DNA of 64,000 nt. It comes from an uncultured Flavobacteriales bacterium (GTDB lineage: Bacteria > Bacteroidota > Bacteroidia > Flavobacteriales_G > Salibacteraceae). The DNA lies in contig CAKZKD010000003.1 of NCBI GenBank assembly GCA_937121175.1, positions 372,001 through 436,000 of the forward strand, given 5' to 3'. The first letter of the stretch is position 1, and each line of letters starts with the position of its first letter. Positions 27,448 through 37,143 of the stretch are shown one piece after another. A model generated the notes under the pieces. That model was not told the DNA's origin and searched no databases. It was given only the letters and a program-made list of their open reading frames with translations. The position numbers and the translations under genes are program-made.

Positions 27448-27855
27448 GTGGAAGACGCTGAATTACCCAATAACATTGTGTTTTACGACGGAGTTTGTAG
27501 CCTTTGTAACTCAACGGTTAATTTTTTAATTGAACATGACACTCAAAAGCAGCTCAATTTTTCTCACATAGATTCAGAAATATATCAAAAGTTGGTTGTG
27601 CGTTTCCCGGAAATTGAAGGTATAGATTCCATTTTATTTTATCATAATGATCAGATTATTATAAAGTCTCGTGCCGTGCTTGAAATTGCAAGATTATTGC
27701 CAAGGTACTCGTGGTTGGGTAGGTTTGATGTTGTGCCAACAGGAATTGGAGATGGTATTTATTCAGTTATCGCGAATAATAGATACCGATGGTTTGGTAG
27801 AAATAAGGCTTGTTTACTACCTTCAAAGTCGATTGGATCTAGGTTTCTAAAATAA
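27448..27855 (+). CDS. DCC-family (DUF393) thiol-disulfide oxidoreductase-like protein
   Basis: VFYDGVCSLCNS carries the family CxxC (Cys17, Cys20) preceded by the YDG motif. FSHIDSE, HNDQIIIKSRAVLEIARLLP and YSVIANNRYRWFG complete the DUF393 pattern in 135 residues. The family has a thioredoxin-like fold with mostly unproven activities. It starts with GTG at 27448; no in-frame ATG precedes the motif. A one-mismatch -7 box (TATTTTCG, 27435-27442) lies just before. Confidence 0.88.
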   Translation: MEDAELPNNIVFYDGVCSLCNSTVNFLIEHDTQKQLNFSHIDSEIYQKLVVRFPEIEGIDSILFYHNDQIIIKSRAVLEIARLLPRYSWLGRFDVVPTGIGDGIYSVIANNRYRWFGRNKACLLPSKSIGSRFLK

Positions 27856-27933
27856 ATTTAATCGCTGAAATGTGTGTTTTGTCGGATGTTGTAACATAAT
27901 GACCTATATGTTTTCATACGCCGTTGCCTTGTT

Positions 27934-27941
27934 TATTTTTG
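27934..27941 (+). promoter_or_regulatory. -7 box of the OmpA/PD40 protein gene
   Basis: TATTTTTG matches TAnnTTTG exactly, 17 bases before the TTG start at 27959. No clear -33 element is seen. Confidence 0.4.
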
Positions 27942-27958
27942 TGTGAAATATAACACCC

Positions 27959-30016
27959 TTGAAATTGAAACATACAATAGGATTTTTGCTCATTTTTTGT
28001 ACTCTTCTTGTTTTTTCGCAAGAGAAGCTAACGAATGATGAAAAGAAAAAAGTACTCAAGAAAGCGCGCACATACTTCCAACAGGAGGAATACACAGACG
28101 CTTTCGAATTATACTCGATTTTACATGCTGACGATACAAATGACTATCGAGTCAATTTTGAATTGGGTATGACAATTTATGAAGGTTCATTTAATAAGGT
28201 CGCTGCAAAAAAGTATCTGGAGAAAGCCGAGCGTGATGGAAAGCGTGAAGACATGCCAGAATTATTCTATTATATGGGGCGTGTTTATCACCTAGAACAC
28301 AATTTCCTTTTTGCCACGGCATCATACTCAACGTACATGGCTGAAGCTTTGCCTCCGGGTAAACAAGGTAAGTTAAGACAAAAAGAAGTTGAAGCCTACA
28401 TTCAACAGTGTGAAGAGGGAAAAGACCTCATGGAGCAAAGCGAAGAGATTTTAGAAAGTGTAGAAAAAGATGAAAAGAACATTCAGAAATACTACTTGGA
28501 CGATGATCGCTATGTGAAAATTGAAAATTTAGGTGAAGAAGTAAATTCTGCGTTTTCAGAATACGGACCCATTATTATGAATAATGGTACCAAATTGTTG
28601 TTCACATCGAGACGAGAAGGCTCAACTGGTGGACAGCTATATACCGATGGAGAGTATTTTGAGGATGTTTACACAGCGAATCATAAATTTGGTTTGTTTA
28701 CCGAAGTCCAGAACATTAACAACGTTGAAATTTTTGATAATGTAGTAAGGAACTCAGAAAAACATGATGCGACCGTTTCTATTTCTCGGAGTGAAAAAGA
28801 TTTATATCTATATAAAGACAACCATATTATTCATATCAACAACGATGGAGAAAAGTGGGTTCAGCCAGCTAAGTTTAGCGAACAGTTTAATAGAGCGGGC
28901 TCCCAAATTACCAGCGCTACGATTTCTCCTGATGGTTCTGTAATGATTTTGTCTGCAACAAGATTCGATTGTCTAGGAGGAAGAGACTTGTATATAAGTG
29001 AAAATTTGGGAGAAGATCAATGGGGTGAATTAAAGAACTTTGGGTCTAGCCTTAATACCGAACAAGATGAAGATTCGCCGTTTTTGTCTGATGACACAAC
29101 ACTTTATTTTAGTTCTAAAGGACATTCCTCCATAGGTGGGTACGACATATTTGTTTCTTATTTGAGAGACGGTAAATGGTCAGAACCTGAGAATTTAAAG
29201 ATTCCAATAAACAGCCCTTACGATGAAATCAATTATTTGGATGGTCATGATGGTTCACATGCGTTTATTGCATCTAATAGACAAGGTGGTTTTGGAGCTT
29301 TTGATATTTACATGATTACTGAAGGTTCCGAAAAAGAAATTGATGACGATATGTTGTCCAATTTGGGTAAAAAAGTACCATCAATTTTAATTATTGATAG
29401 TATTCAATTAGATAGCCAAGGAAATGTGGATTCACTGTACATGGCTCGTCTTAATGACAAGATTGCAATCATGGATGCAAACCCGAATGTGAAAGCAGAA
29501 ATTTATGGCGCTGCATTACCTGGAGAAGATTCTGATATGGCCAGAAAACGGGCTCTAAAAGCATATAATTATATGATTGATAATGGTATAGATGCTTCTC
29601 GATTAACGGCTAATTACCCTGGAAAGGATGAACTAGACGGAGAGAAGCAGGACAATGCTGACGGGCCTTTTGTAGCCAAATACGAGCAGACAATACATTT
29701 TGGAACTAATTCCAAGTTGGTTACCGAGTACAGCAGAGGTAAACTAGAAAAGTTTTTTGAATACATAAAAGATAAACCCAACGCAAAAATTTATTTGAGC
29801 GGGCATGCCGACCATGTTGGTTCTGAGAAATATAACCTAGAGTTGTCTAAAAAGCGTGTAGATTCCGTTGAAGAGTATTTCAGAAGCAAAGGGATTAAAC
29901 AAGAAATTCGAAAAGAATATTTTGGCGAATCAACTCCGAGGGTTTCTCAGGATGAGGTTCGAAATGACCCCAAAAAATTGATTTTAAACCGACGAGTTAA
30001 TATTGTAATATTCTAA
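27959..30016 (+). CDS. Outer-membrane OmpA-family protein with TPR and PD40 repeats
   Basis: Signal peptide (TIGFLLIFCTLLVFSQ), TPR-like helices (about 30-150), WD40-like PD40 beta-propeller segments (about 190-460; TISPDGSVMILSATR, DEDSPFLSDDTTLYFSSKG), then a C-terminal OmpA peptidoglycan-binding domain (LSGHADHVGSEKYNLELSKKR, about 620-660). This order matches OmpA-family proteins of Bacteroidota such as PorE, a type IX secretion anchor, though many paralogues exist. It starts with TTG at 27959, 685 residues. It is followed by fabG after 19 bases. Confidence 0.9.
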   Translation: MKLKHTIGFLLIFCTLLVFSQEKLTNDEKKKVLKKARTYFQQEEYTDAFELYSILHADDTNDYRVNFELGMTIYEGSFNKVAAKKYLEKAERDGKREDMPELFYYMGRVYHLEHNFLFATASYSTYMAEALPPGKQGKLRQKEVEAYIQQCEEGKDLMEQSEEILESVEKDEKNIQKYYLDDDRYVKIENLGEEVNSAFSEYGPIIMNNGTKLLFTSRREGSTGGQLYTDGEYFEDVYTANHKFGLFTEVQNINNVEIFDNVVRNSEKHDATVSISRSEKDLYLYKDNHIIHINNDGEKWVQPAKFSEQFNRAGSQITSATISPDGSVMILSATRFDCLGGRDLYISENLGEDQWGELKNFGSSLNTEQDEDSPFLSDDTTLYFSSKGHSSIGGYDIFVSYLRDGKWSEPENLKIPINSPYDEINYLDGHDGSHAFIASNRQGGFGAFDIYMITEGSEKEIDDDMLSNLGKKVPSILIIDSIQLDSQGNVDSLYMARLNDKIAIMDANPNVKAEIYGAALPGEDSDMARKRALKAYNYMIDNGIDASRLTANYPGKDELDGEKQDNADGPFVAKYEQTIHFGTNSKLVTEYSRGKLEKFFEYIKDKPNAKIYLSGHADHVGSEKYNLELSKKRVDSVEEYFRSKGIKQEIRKEYFGESTPRVSQDEVRNDPKKLILNRRVNIVIF

Positions 30017-30035
30017 AAAATTAGTACAAGATTTT

Positions 30036-30788
30036 ATGAAATTATTAGAGGGAAAAGTTGCTGTTGTTACCGGTGCATCCAGAGGAATAGGAAGTGGAAT
30101 AGCAATGAAGTTTGCTCAAGCGGGGTGTAATGTTGCGTTTACTTATTTGTCATCTGAAGAAAAGGCGAAAGCGCTTGAAAATGAATTAAAAGCGTTTGGT
30201 GTTGATGCGAAAGGGTATAAGTCTGATGCATCCAAATTCGAAATGGCTGAGCAATTAATTGCAGATGTGTCTAAAGATTTTGGTGGCCGAATTGACATTG
30301 TTGTAAACAACGCCGGTATTACCAAGGATAATTTATTGATGCGAATGACAGAAGAAATGTGGGATGATGTTGTTAACATTAACATGAAGTCTGTGTTCAA
30401 TATGACTAAAGCAGTCCAGAGAACTATGCTTAAGCAGCGCGAAGGTTCTATTATTAATTTAAGTTCTGTTGTGGGAGTAAAAGGTAACGCAGGGCAGTCT
30501 AACTACGCTGCATCAAAAGCAGGAATCCTTGGTTTTACTCGCTCTATTGCCCTTGAACTGGGTTCAAGAAACATAAGATGCAATGCTATTGCTCCTGGAT
30601 TTATTGAAACTGAAATGACCGGTAAGTTGCCAGAAGAAACAGTGCAACAATGGAGAGATGCGATTCCTTTGAAAAGAGGCGGTACTCCAGAGGACGTTGC
30701 TAATCTTGCCTTATTTTTAGCTTCTGACATGTCAGGGTATATAACTGGACAAACGCTAAATGTTGACGGCGGAATGTTAACGTTCTAA
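30036..30788 (+). CDS. fabG: 3-oxoacyl-[acyl-carrier-protein] reductase
   Basis: A short-chain dehydrogenase of 250 residues with the cofactor motif TGASRGIGSG (11-20), NNAGIT, catalytic Ser in NLSSVVGVKGN, YAASK, and the FabG signature IAPGFIETEMT. It reduces beta-ketoacyl-ACP with NADPH in fatty acid elongation. It ends shortly before a terminator-like hairpin at 30835. Confidence 0.93.
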   Translation: MKLLEGKVAVVTGASRGIGSGIAMKFAQAGCNVAFTYLSSEEKAKALENELKAFGVDAKGYKSDASKFEMAEQLIADVSKDFGGRIDIVVNNAGITKDNLLMRMTEEMWDDVVNINMKSVFNMTKAVQRTMLKQREGSIINLSSVVGVKGNAGQSNYAASKAGILGFTRSIALELGSRNIRCNAIAPGFIETEMTGKLPEETVQQWRDAIPLKRGGTPEDVANLALFLASDMSGYITGQTLNVDGGMLTF

Positions 30789-30834
30789 AACAACATTTGT
30801 AAACATTACGTAGTAATTATTTTGCAACTTTGAA

Positions 30835-30857
30835 AGTCCCGTTTCGGGGCTTTTTTT
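30835..30857 (+). terminator. Rho-independent terminator after fabG, abutting the next start codon
   Basis: AGTCCC (30835-30840), loop GTTTC, GGGGCT (30846-30851), then seven T in all up to 30857. The ATG of the next gene follows at once at 30858, so the hairpin and U-tract form that gene's entire proximal leader. Confidence 0.7.
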
Positions 30858-32945
30858 ATGGTTCAATTTGGAGAAAATATAGCTTGGATGCTTCTACTTT
30901 TTGTAGGGTCACTTCTAGCAAGTACGTTTCTATACTTTTATCAGAAAGATGGTTACGCTAGGTTAACTAGATCTTCACTAGCCGTTCTTCGATTTGGAGT
31001 CTTGTTTTTTATTGGTCTATTTTTACTTGACCCTCTTATTAAGTATAATTCGACGGAGGAAGAAAAACCGATTTACATTATTGGAATCGACAAATCCGAA
31101 TCTATTGTTGCCAATGCAGATAGTTCTGAGATAAAGATTATTTTACGAAATCTGATTCAAGAAGTGTCTGAAAATCAAAATGTTAAAGTTGAAGTGTTGG
31201 GTTTTGTGAATTCGACTATTTCGGAATTTGATACAACCTTTAACGGGACAGAAACCAACATTTCTAGCTTCCTCAATTACGTAAATGACAATTATGCATT
31301 TCGAAATGTGGCGGGTCAATTATTGATTTCTGATGGAATCCTGAATAAAGGGCTAGACCCTCAATACTTAAATTTAAAAACAAATGCGGCTATTGATGTA
31401 ATTGCTCTTGGAGATACAGCAATCCGCCCCGATCATAGAATTACAGAAACTCGGTACAACAAGTTGGTGTATTTAAACAATAAATTTCCTTTAGCCGTTT
31501 CCATTGCCTCAGATAATTTAAAGGGAAAGAGTGCTGAGTTGTTGGTTCAAAGTTCAAGCGGTGAATCCTATTCTAAACAAGTAAATTACAGCTCAAATTT
31601 TGAACTGCAAACATTTGATTTTCAGTTAGAAGCTCAAAAAACAGGCATTCAAATAGTTACTATTAATTTGGCAGTAATTGACGGAGAAAGTAATGCTCAA
31701 AACAATAGAGTTACAATTCCTATTGAAGTTTTAGATACTAAAGAACAAGTGGCGTTGATTTATCAGAACCTATCGCCAGACATTGGAGTGTTTAACAAGG
31801 TACTTTCAAAGAATGAAAACATCGATTTGGAATTAATTAAATTATCCGAATTGGACGCTGTAAAAATTGATGAGTTGGCAAATGAGTTTAATAGCCTGAT
31901 TTTGTACCAATTACCAAGTACAACGGTGAAAGCAAATACTGCATTATTGAAAAAAGTATTTGAATTGGAGGTGCCAAAAATGTATGTAATAGGAACAGGA
32001 ACGAATTTGTTTTTGTTCGATAACTTAAACTCAAGTTTTACCCGTAAGGGGAGTGATAATGGCATGTTCAATACGGCAACACCTCGTTTAAATCAAGATT
32101 TCACCTTGTTCAATCTACCTGAAGATGTTAATTCGATACTTACACAATTACCTCCGGTTTTTACGCCATTTGGAGAATTTGAAATTAAGGGTAAAATGAG
32201 TCACCTTTTATATCAAAACATTGGCACAGTAAAGTCTGAATACCCACTTTGGAGTTTCGCTGAGTTCAACGGTGTGAATTCCGTGTATTTGTTTGCAAAT
32301 GGTTTCTGGCGTTGGCCATTGAGTGAATATCAAGTAACCAAAAAGAGTGAATTTGTTACCAGTTTGGTTGAAAATAGTGTTTCGTATTTATCTGTTCGTA
32401 AGGATAAAAGTAGGCTGAGAATAAAATCAGAATCTAATTATAATGGGAATGAAGAGGTACTCATTCAAGCAGAATTGTATAACGAATTGTATGAGCCAAT
32501 TAATGATCCAAATATTGAATTGGAGTTGGTTGCTCAAGATACGCTTAGCTACAAATACAATTTTGAACGCAAGGGAAACGGGTATGAACTCAACCTCGGT
32601 AAGTTAGAGTCTGGTTTATACGACTATAAAGCTTCTGTGAAGGAATCGGGCGAAGAAATAATTAAAAAAGGACAGTTTTCGGTTTCAAAACAAAAATTAG
32701 AATTGACCAATTTGAGAGCAAATCATAATTTACTTTATAAATTGTCTGAACGGACAGAAGGTGGGTTTTATACACTTGAAAATATTGATGAGTGGAAAAC
32801 TAAATTCAATAATACTAAGTATAGTTCTGTGCTTTATACAGAAATAAATTTTAGAGATTTAATTGATTTACAATGGCTTTTTGTAGCTCTTCTCTTTCTG
32901 CTTAGTACTGAGTGGTTGGTGAGGAAACGAGAAGGTTTCCTTTAG
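30858..32945 (+). CDS. Membrane-anchored von Willebrand A-like domain protein
   Basis: Two N-terminal membrane helices (about 10-28 and 41-58) are followed by a vWA-like domain with an intact MIDAS DxSxS (DKSES, 78-82), a TETN threonine and ISDG near 160. Further beta-rich domains follow, and then a final helix before WLVRKREGFL. The architecture resembles Bacteroidota BatA-type and glutamine-amidotransferase-like vWA membrane proteins; its job is unknown. The 695-residue reading frame starts with an ATG directly on the T-tract of a terminator; Met11 is an alternative. It overlaps the convergent mnmD gene by 4 bases. Confidence 0.85.
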   Translation: MVQFGENIAWMLLLFVGSLLASTFLYFYQKDGYARLTRSSLAVLRFGVLFFIGLFLLDPLIKYNSTEEEKPIYIIGIDKSESIVANADSSEIKIILRNLIQEVSENQNVKVEVLGFVNSTISEFDTTFNGTETNISSFLNYVNDNYAFRNVAGQLLISDGILNKGLDPQYLNLKTNAAIDVIALGDTAIRPDHRITETRYNKLVYLNNKFPLAVSIASDNLKGKSAELLVQSSSGESYSKQVNYSSNFELQTFDFQLEAQKTGIQIVTINLAVIDGESNAQNNRVTIPIEVLDTKEQVALIYQNLSPDIGVFNKVLSKNENIDLELIKLSELDAVKIDELANEFNSLILYQLPSTTVKANTALLKKVFELEVPKMYVIGTGTNLFLFDNLNSSFTRKGSDNGMFNTATPRLNQDFTLFNLPEDVNSILTQLPPVFTPFGEFEIKGKMSHLLYQNIGTVKSEYPLWSFAEFNGVNSVYLFANGFWRWPLSEYQVTKKSEFVTSLVENSVSYLSVRKDKSRLRIKSESNYNGNEEVLIQAELYNELYEPINDPNIELELVAQDTLSYKYNFERKGNGYELNLGKLESGLYDYKASVKESGEEIIKKGQFSVSKQKLELTNLRANHNLLYKLSERTEGGFYTLENIDEWKTKFNNTKYSSVLYTEINFRDLIDLQWLFVALLFLLSTEWLVRKREGFL

Positions 32946-33622
32946 ACCAATTTAGTACCTCTGAGCATTTCTCGTTTGCCCGGTGGACCTGGTAACCGCT
33001 CTACCTCAAAACCCAATTCTTGTAGGTTTCTCCTCACACTTCCTTTGGCGCAATACGTTACTAATACTCCGTTTGGCTTCAGCATGTTGAACAAAATGTT
33101 AAGTATCGGTTTTTCCCATAAATGCGGTTGAACTCTAGGGCCAAAAGCATCGTAAAAAACTACGTCTATTTCACTTGAAATGGAAATAGTTTCAATTTCG
33201 GCTTCTAATTTCAGCAAAGTAAAATACGCATGAATTTGTGTTTGCATGTCCCAAGTGGAGCTATGAATGCTGTCAAAGTAGGTTTTAGAATCTTCGTTTT
33301 TAAGTAAATCACTGTAGTTGCAACTTGCAATTTGCTGATTATTGAGAACTACTTTTTCAATTCCTATGTAATTAACTGAAACTTTGTTCTTTTTTGCCCA
33401 GAGTGCGGTCAGTAAACAATTTAAACCAGTTCCCAACCCCATTTCGAAAATGGAAAGTGAACTAGGTTCAAATAAGCCTACAAAATGGGATAATCCGGTT
33501 TCTATGAATACATGCTCCGCTTCCTGCAAAGCTCCGTGTCTGGAGTGGTACGTTTCATCTAATTCTGAGTTATACAAAGAAGTGGAACCATCAGAAGTAA
33601 TAATTGATTCAAGCTCAGGCAT
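32942..33622 (-). CDS. mnmD: tRNA (mnm5s2U34)-methyltransferase MnmD
   Basis: Residues 1-40 show the MnmC N-domain opening SDGSTSLYNSELDETYHSRHGA. EMGLGTGLNC is the SAM-binding loop and FYDAFGPRVQPHLW the catalytic region. At 226 residues it is the stand-alone methyltransferase (DUF752) without the FAD oxidase half of MnmC, so it finishes mnm5 at the tRNA wobble position. It overlaps the upstream acpH-like gene by 8 bases. Confidence 0.92.
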   Translation of the reverse strand: MPELESIITSDGSTSLYNSELDETYHSRHGALQEAEHVFIETGLSHFVGLFEPSSLSIFEMGLGTGLNCLLTALWAKKNKVSVNYIGIEKVVLNNQQIASCNYSDLLKNEDSKTYFDSIHSSTWDMQTQIHAYFTLLKLEAEIETISISSEIDVVFYDAFGPRVQPHLWEKPILNILFNMLKPNGVLVTYCAKGSVRRNLQELGFEVERLPGPPGKREMLRGTKLV

Positions 33623-34193
33623 GGTTTGGCTTTACAAAGTCAATTAGTTCGGCGAAGAATGTCTCAAATAGTTTCTCCAATTCGTTATGATTGGATTGTA
33701 ACGTAGCAACAGCAAGGTTTAAATTGGTCTCGAATTTTGTTCGTGAATTAATCCCCTTAAACACCATATTAAGCGTTTCTGAATTTTGGTAATTCACTAA
33801 TAAATCGTGGGCAACCATGTACGTATAAAAGCGTCTTCCTTTTTCAGGAATATGCTCCCAATTATTTTCAATAAGTTGATATGCGTTTTGAGAAAACTGA
33901 TTCAAGCTTTCTCTGTGATAATTCGACCAGTTATTAGCCAGGTAGTGGTCAAAGAAAATATCCATAGCAACACCTGCAAATTTTCCCAAATTAGGTCGAA
34001 CCAACTTAGTTGCCATTCTAAATACAGCGTGGTTGTCAGTATAAGAGTCTATAGCCCTGTGCAGTTGAATACCTGCTTGAATATTTTGTGGAATCGCACT
34101 GAAATCATTGCCTCTAGTATAATCTGCAATGTAATTTCCAATCATCAGGTTTTCATCGTTTCCAGAAAGGTAAATATGAGCAAGGTGATTCAT
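33615..34193 (-). CDS. Acyl-carrier-protein phosphodiesterase family (AcpH-like)
   Basis: MNHLAHIYLSG and NYIADYTRG, LHRAIDSYTDNH, MDIFFDHYLANNW match the AcpH family, whose His/Asp-rich helices form a metal-dependent HD-like site. The family cleaves phosphopantetheine from holo-ACP. At 192 residues it is full length. The ATG lies 4 bases behind a perfect -7 box, suggesting a leaderless transcript with mnmD second. Confidence 0.88.
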   Translation of the reverse strand: MNHLAHIYLSGNDENLMIGNYIADYTRGNDFSAIPQNIQAGIQLHRAIDSYTDNHAVFRMATKLVRPNLGKFAGVAMDIFFDHYLANNWSNYHRESLNQFSQNAYQLIENNWEHIPEKGRRFYTYMVAHDLLVNYQNSETLNMVFKGINSRTKFETNLNLAVATLQSNHNELEKLFETFFAELIDFVKPNHA

Positions 34194-34197
34194 TGTA

Positions 34198-34205
34198 CAA
34201 ATTTA
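34198..34205 (-). promoter_or_regulatory. -7 box of the acpH-mnmD unit
   Basis: TAAATTTG on the minus strand ends 4 bases before the ATG at 34193. Transcription would begin at or inside the start codon. Confidence 0.5.
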
Positions 34206-34252
34206 AGTTTTGGATAGGTAATTGTACTTTGCATGTTGTTTTATTTGTAAAT

Positions 34253-35713
34253 ATGAATACAGTGAAATTTTTTCTAGTTCAATCCATTTTTATCATTTCT
34301 CTTTTTTCTGCTAGTGCCCAGAATTTCAGAAGCTATATGACCGATAATAATTGGGTGTTTTATAATAAGAACATCCAGTCGTTTAATAATCAACAGTTAG
34401 GTGCTTCTTTGAAATACGGGTTACATACTGATTATATTGATAATTTAATAGCGGAAGACCATCCTATCTACCATTCCCGCGAAGCGCTGTATAAGGAAAC
34501 CTATTCGATTGTCGATTTTGATGAACCTTATAACGTCACATATTACAAGCTAGAATTCTCTAAAAACCAAGTGCTTTCATTTCCAGAATTACTCTGTTAT
34601 ATGGGTAAAAATTATTCAGCATTTTTTAGAGGTCCAAATCGGGAGACGTTGGTAGTGAAAGAGCACGCTCGACATTTGATAGATTCTTTGCAGCTGAACA
34701 AAAGTACCAAAATCGTACTTAGGGAGTTTTGGTATTATAATGAAGAAATTCAGTCAATGGATGCGAGGTTAATTGAAGCAGGAATCATACCTAACGGCTC
34801 TAAAGAAAACACCCCCGTTTTATGGGTTGATTTTGCCTACATAAAGCATGAAGATTTATCCAGAATTGAGCCTATAAACCTCGAAGGAGTTTCGAATCTT
34901 GTAGAGTTGTTAGATAAACCTACTTATACCCGCTCATTTTATTCGGTTAACTTCTCCCGATTCGAAATGCAAAAAGATTTGCTAGAGTACTCGACTCACA
35001 TTGATGCCAATTTTTGGTTAACAGAGCTAGACAATCAAATTCGGGCATACAAAATGGATTCTACAATTAAAAACAAATGGAAAAAGAACAAAGTCAAATC
35101 CTTAAAACTGAAAGGTTCCGTTACTGAGGAGCACAAACGCACTGGTAGTTGGGAAATTTACGGTTGGGATAAAACTTTGAGAGGTCAGTTTGAATTTAAG
35201 CAGGGTGTGGCAACAGGGAGGTACAAATTGTTTCATTCCAATGGCAGAATCAAAGAATCGGGACAGTTTCAGAGTGGTTTGAAGAATGGAGAAATAAAGA
35301 CGTACAATTTAAATGGTAAAGAAATTTCATCACAACAATACCAAATGGGAAAACTGGACGGTTCAACGATTTTCAAATATGGTTCAGGTAAAACTCATAC
35401 AGTTTGTTTCTACCAAAATGATAGTCTGCAAGGGGAATATCAGCGGTTTTATGAAGATGGAAAAATCAAAGTGAAAGGGGGCTTTAAGGATGGCTATGCT
35501 TTCGGAGAATGGACGTTTAATATCAGATTAAACGAAGTGTGTTGTACTTTCTTGATTGATGAAAAAGGTTATAGCTTGTTGGACGGGTACTTTGAAGAGA
35601 ATGCAATGGACGATTGTACTGCAAGTTTTGATATGTTATTTGAGCATAAGATAAATAAAGATTGTTATCGAGGTGTGTGCGTAATTCCAAGGTTTACCAG
35701 TCCAATCCGCTAA
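34253..35713 (+). CDS. Exported protein with C-terminal MORN-like repeats
   Basis: Starts at ATG 34253 with a clear signal peptide (VKFFLVQSIFIISLFSASAQ). Residues about 25-300 are an unrecognised globular domain. From about 330 there are four to six MORN-variant repeats of the YwqK type (GRYKLFHSNGRIKESGQF, GEIKTYNLNGKEI, GEYQRFYEDGKIKVKGGF). Such repeats are common in Bacteroidota exported proteins and are of unknown function. The C-terminal segment has several cysteines. An upstream extension to 34193 is open but would destroy the signal peptide. It overlaps the convergent TIGR02757 gene by 4 bases. Confidence 0.82.
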   Translation: MNTVKFFLVQSIFIISLFSASAQNFRSYMTDNNWVFYNKNIQSFNNQQLGASLKYGLHTDYIDNLIAEDHPIYHSREALYKETYSIVDFDEPYNVTYYKLEFSKNQVLSFPELLCYMGKNYSAFFRGPNRETLVVKEHARHLIDSLQLNKSTKIVLREFWYYNEEIQSMDARLIEAGIIPNGSKENTPVLWVDFAYIKHEDLSRIEPINLEGVSNLVELLDKPTYTRSFYSVNFSRFEMQKDLLEYSTHIDANFWLTELDNQIRAYKMDSTIKNKWKKNKVKSLKLKGSVTEEHKRTGSWEIYGWDKTLRGQFEFKQGVATGRYKLFHSNGRIKESGQFQSGLKNGEIKTYNLNGKEISSQQYQMGKLDGSTIFKYGSGKTHTVCFYQNDSLQGEYQRFYEDGKIKVKGGFKDGYAFGEWTFNIRLNEVCCTFLIDEKGYSLLDGYFEENAMDDCTASFDMLFEHKINKDCYRGVCVIPRFTSPIR

Positions 35714-36471
35714 AACTTTTCAATGGCTCCTAATCCAAAAAGGGCAAAGTCATATTTAATTGGGTCTTCTGAATCAAATTCCTTGAGTTGATTCGTTATT
35801 TCCTCAACCGTTTTCCAGTCGTTTTGTTTCCGTTTTAATAATCCCAATTTTCTGGAGATAGTACCTGTGTGAACGTCCAACGGTAACATTAAATCAGCAG
35901 GGGAGTGTTGTTTCCAAATTCCAAAATCGACTCCTTTTTTATCGTTGCGCACCATCCAGCGCAAGTACATATTCAAGCGTTTGGTGGCACTGTTTTTTGC
36001 GGGTGAACTTACGTGTTTTCTCGATTTTTCAGGAACCTCAATTCCATCTAGACTAAAAAACAATTTTTGAAAGTTTGTAATTCGTTCAAAAGCTGAACTT
36101 CCAATATTAAAGGCATGTTCAAGACCTTTGTTATGAGTATATATTTCCTTTATGGCTTTAAAAAAGAATGCCAAATCAATTGCATTGAACGTACGATGCA
36201 CGAAACCGTCGAAATAGAAGTCATCCCCATCATTTTCCATTAAGAATCTGAAGGGTTCATGTTCCATGAAATCTATAATCCGATTCGCATTTTTGACAAT
36301 TGTTTTTCGTTGACCCCATGCTATAGTGGCCGCTAAAAAACCAGCTATTTCAATGTCTTCTTTTTTAGAGAATTTGCGAGGAATACCTAATGGGTCATCT
36401 TCAATGAAATTAGGACGGTTGTAGAGCTCCTCTTTTTCATCCAAAAATGCTTTGAGGTCTTTTTTATTCAA
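35710..36471 (-). CDS. TIGR02757 (DUF2400) family protein
   Basis: [48 protein letters not shown] and [16 protein letters not shown] match the TIGR02757 family over the full 253 residues. The arrangement recalls HhH-GPD DNA glycosylases, but no activity is established. The start overlaps the LolD-type ATPase gene by 8 bases. Confidence 0.9.
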   Translation of the reverse strand: MNKKDLKAFLDEKEELYNRPNFIEDDPLGIPRKFSKKEDIEIAGFLAATIAWGQRKTIVKNANRIIDFMEHEPFRFLMENDGDDFYFDGFVHRTFNAIDLAFFFKAIKEIYTHNKGLEHAFNIGSSAFERITNFQKLFFSLDGIEVPEKSRKHVSSPAKNSATKRLNMYLRWMVRNDKKGVDFGIWKQHSPADLMLPLDVHTGTISRKLGLLKRKQNDWKTVEEITNQLKEFDSEDPIKYDFALFGLGAIEKF

Positions 36472-37117
36472 CGATTACTCCGTCTTGAATAGTGAGTTTA
36501 CGGTCTGCCATGGCTGCTAATTCGTCGTTGTGCGTAACAATAATGAACGTCTGATTGAACTCTTTTCTTAGCTGAAAAAACAAGTCGTGTAGCTCTTTAG
36601 CATTTTTAGAATCTAAATTACCGCTCGGTTCATCTGCCAAAATAATGGCCGGTTTATTTACTAACGCCCTCGCAACAGCAACCCGTTGTTGTTCTCCACC
36701 AGAAAGTTCCGAAGGTTTGTGTGATGCCCGGTGTTCCAATCCTAGAAATTGTAAGTAGTTCAGTGCTTCTTGCTCTGCAACTTTTTTTGATTTTCCAGCA
36801 ATAAACGCCGGAATACATACATTTTCTAACGCAGTAAATTCAGGTAGAAGCTGATGAAATTGGAAAATAAATCCAATTTGTTTATTTCTAAAAGCAGATA
36901 GTTGTTTGTTTTTCATTAACGTAATGTCTTCATTGTTAATGAATAAATGGCCGCTGCTTGGCTTGTCCAAAGTTCCTAGAATTTGGAGTAATGTTGTTTT
37001 TCCCGCACCGGAAGCACCAACAATACTAACAACCTCTCCTTGTTTTACTTCAAGGTTCAATGCGTTTAGAACATTGAGATCGCCATAATTTTTTGAAATA
37101 TTTTCTGCTTTTACCAC
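36464..37117 (-). CDS. ABC transporter ATP-binding protein, LolD/MacB type
   Basis: Walker [11 protein letters not shown]-loop [16 protein letters not shown], signature [15 protein letters not shown] and Walker [14 protein letters not shown] are intact in 217 residues. The LLPEF/ENV motif and short length fit the LolD-MacB-FtsE subfamily, which drives lipoprotein release or similar mechanotransmission. No permease gene is adjacent. It starts with GTG at 37117, 4 bases after a perfect -7 box. Confidence 0.92.
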   Translation of the reverse strand: MVKAENISKNYGDLNVLNALNLEVKQGEVVSIVGASGAGKTTLLQILGTLDKPSSGHLFINNEDITLMKNKQLSAFRNKQIGFIFQFHQLLPEFTALENVCIPAFIAGKSKKVAEQEALNYLQFLGLEHRASHKPSELSGGEQQRVAVARALVNKPAIILADEPSGNLDSKNAKELHDLFFQLRKEFNQTFIIVTHNDELAAMADRKLTIQDGVIVE

Positions 37118-37121
37118 AAGT

Positions 37122-37129
37122 CAAATGTA
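37122..37129 (-). promoter_or_regulatory. -7 box of the LolD-type ATPase gene
   Basis: TACATTTG on the minus strand ends 4 bases before the GTG start at 37117, again implying a leaderless message. No -33 box is obvious. Confidence 0.45.
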
Positions 37130-37143
37130 AGTGTAACCGCTAG

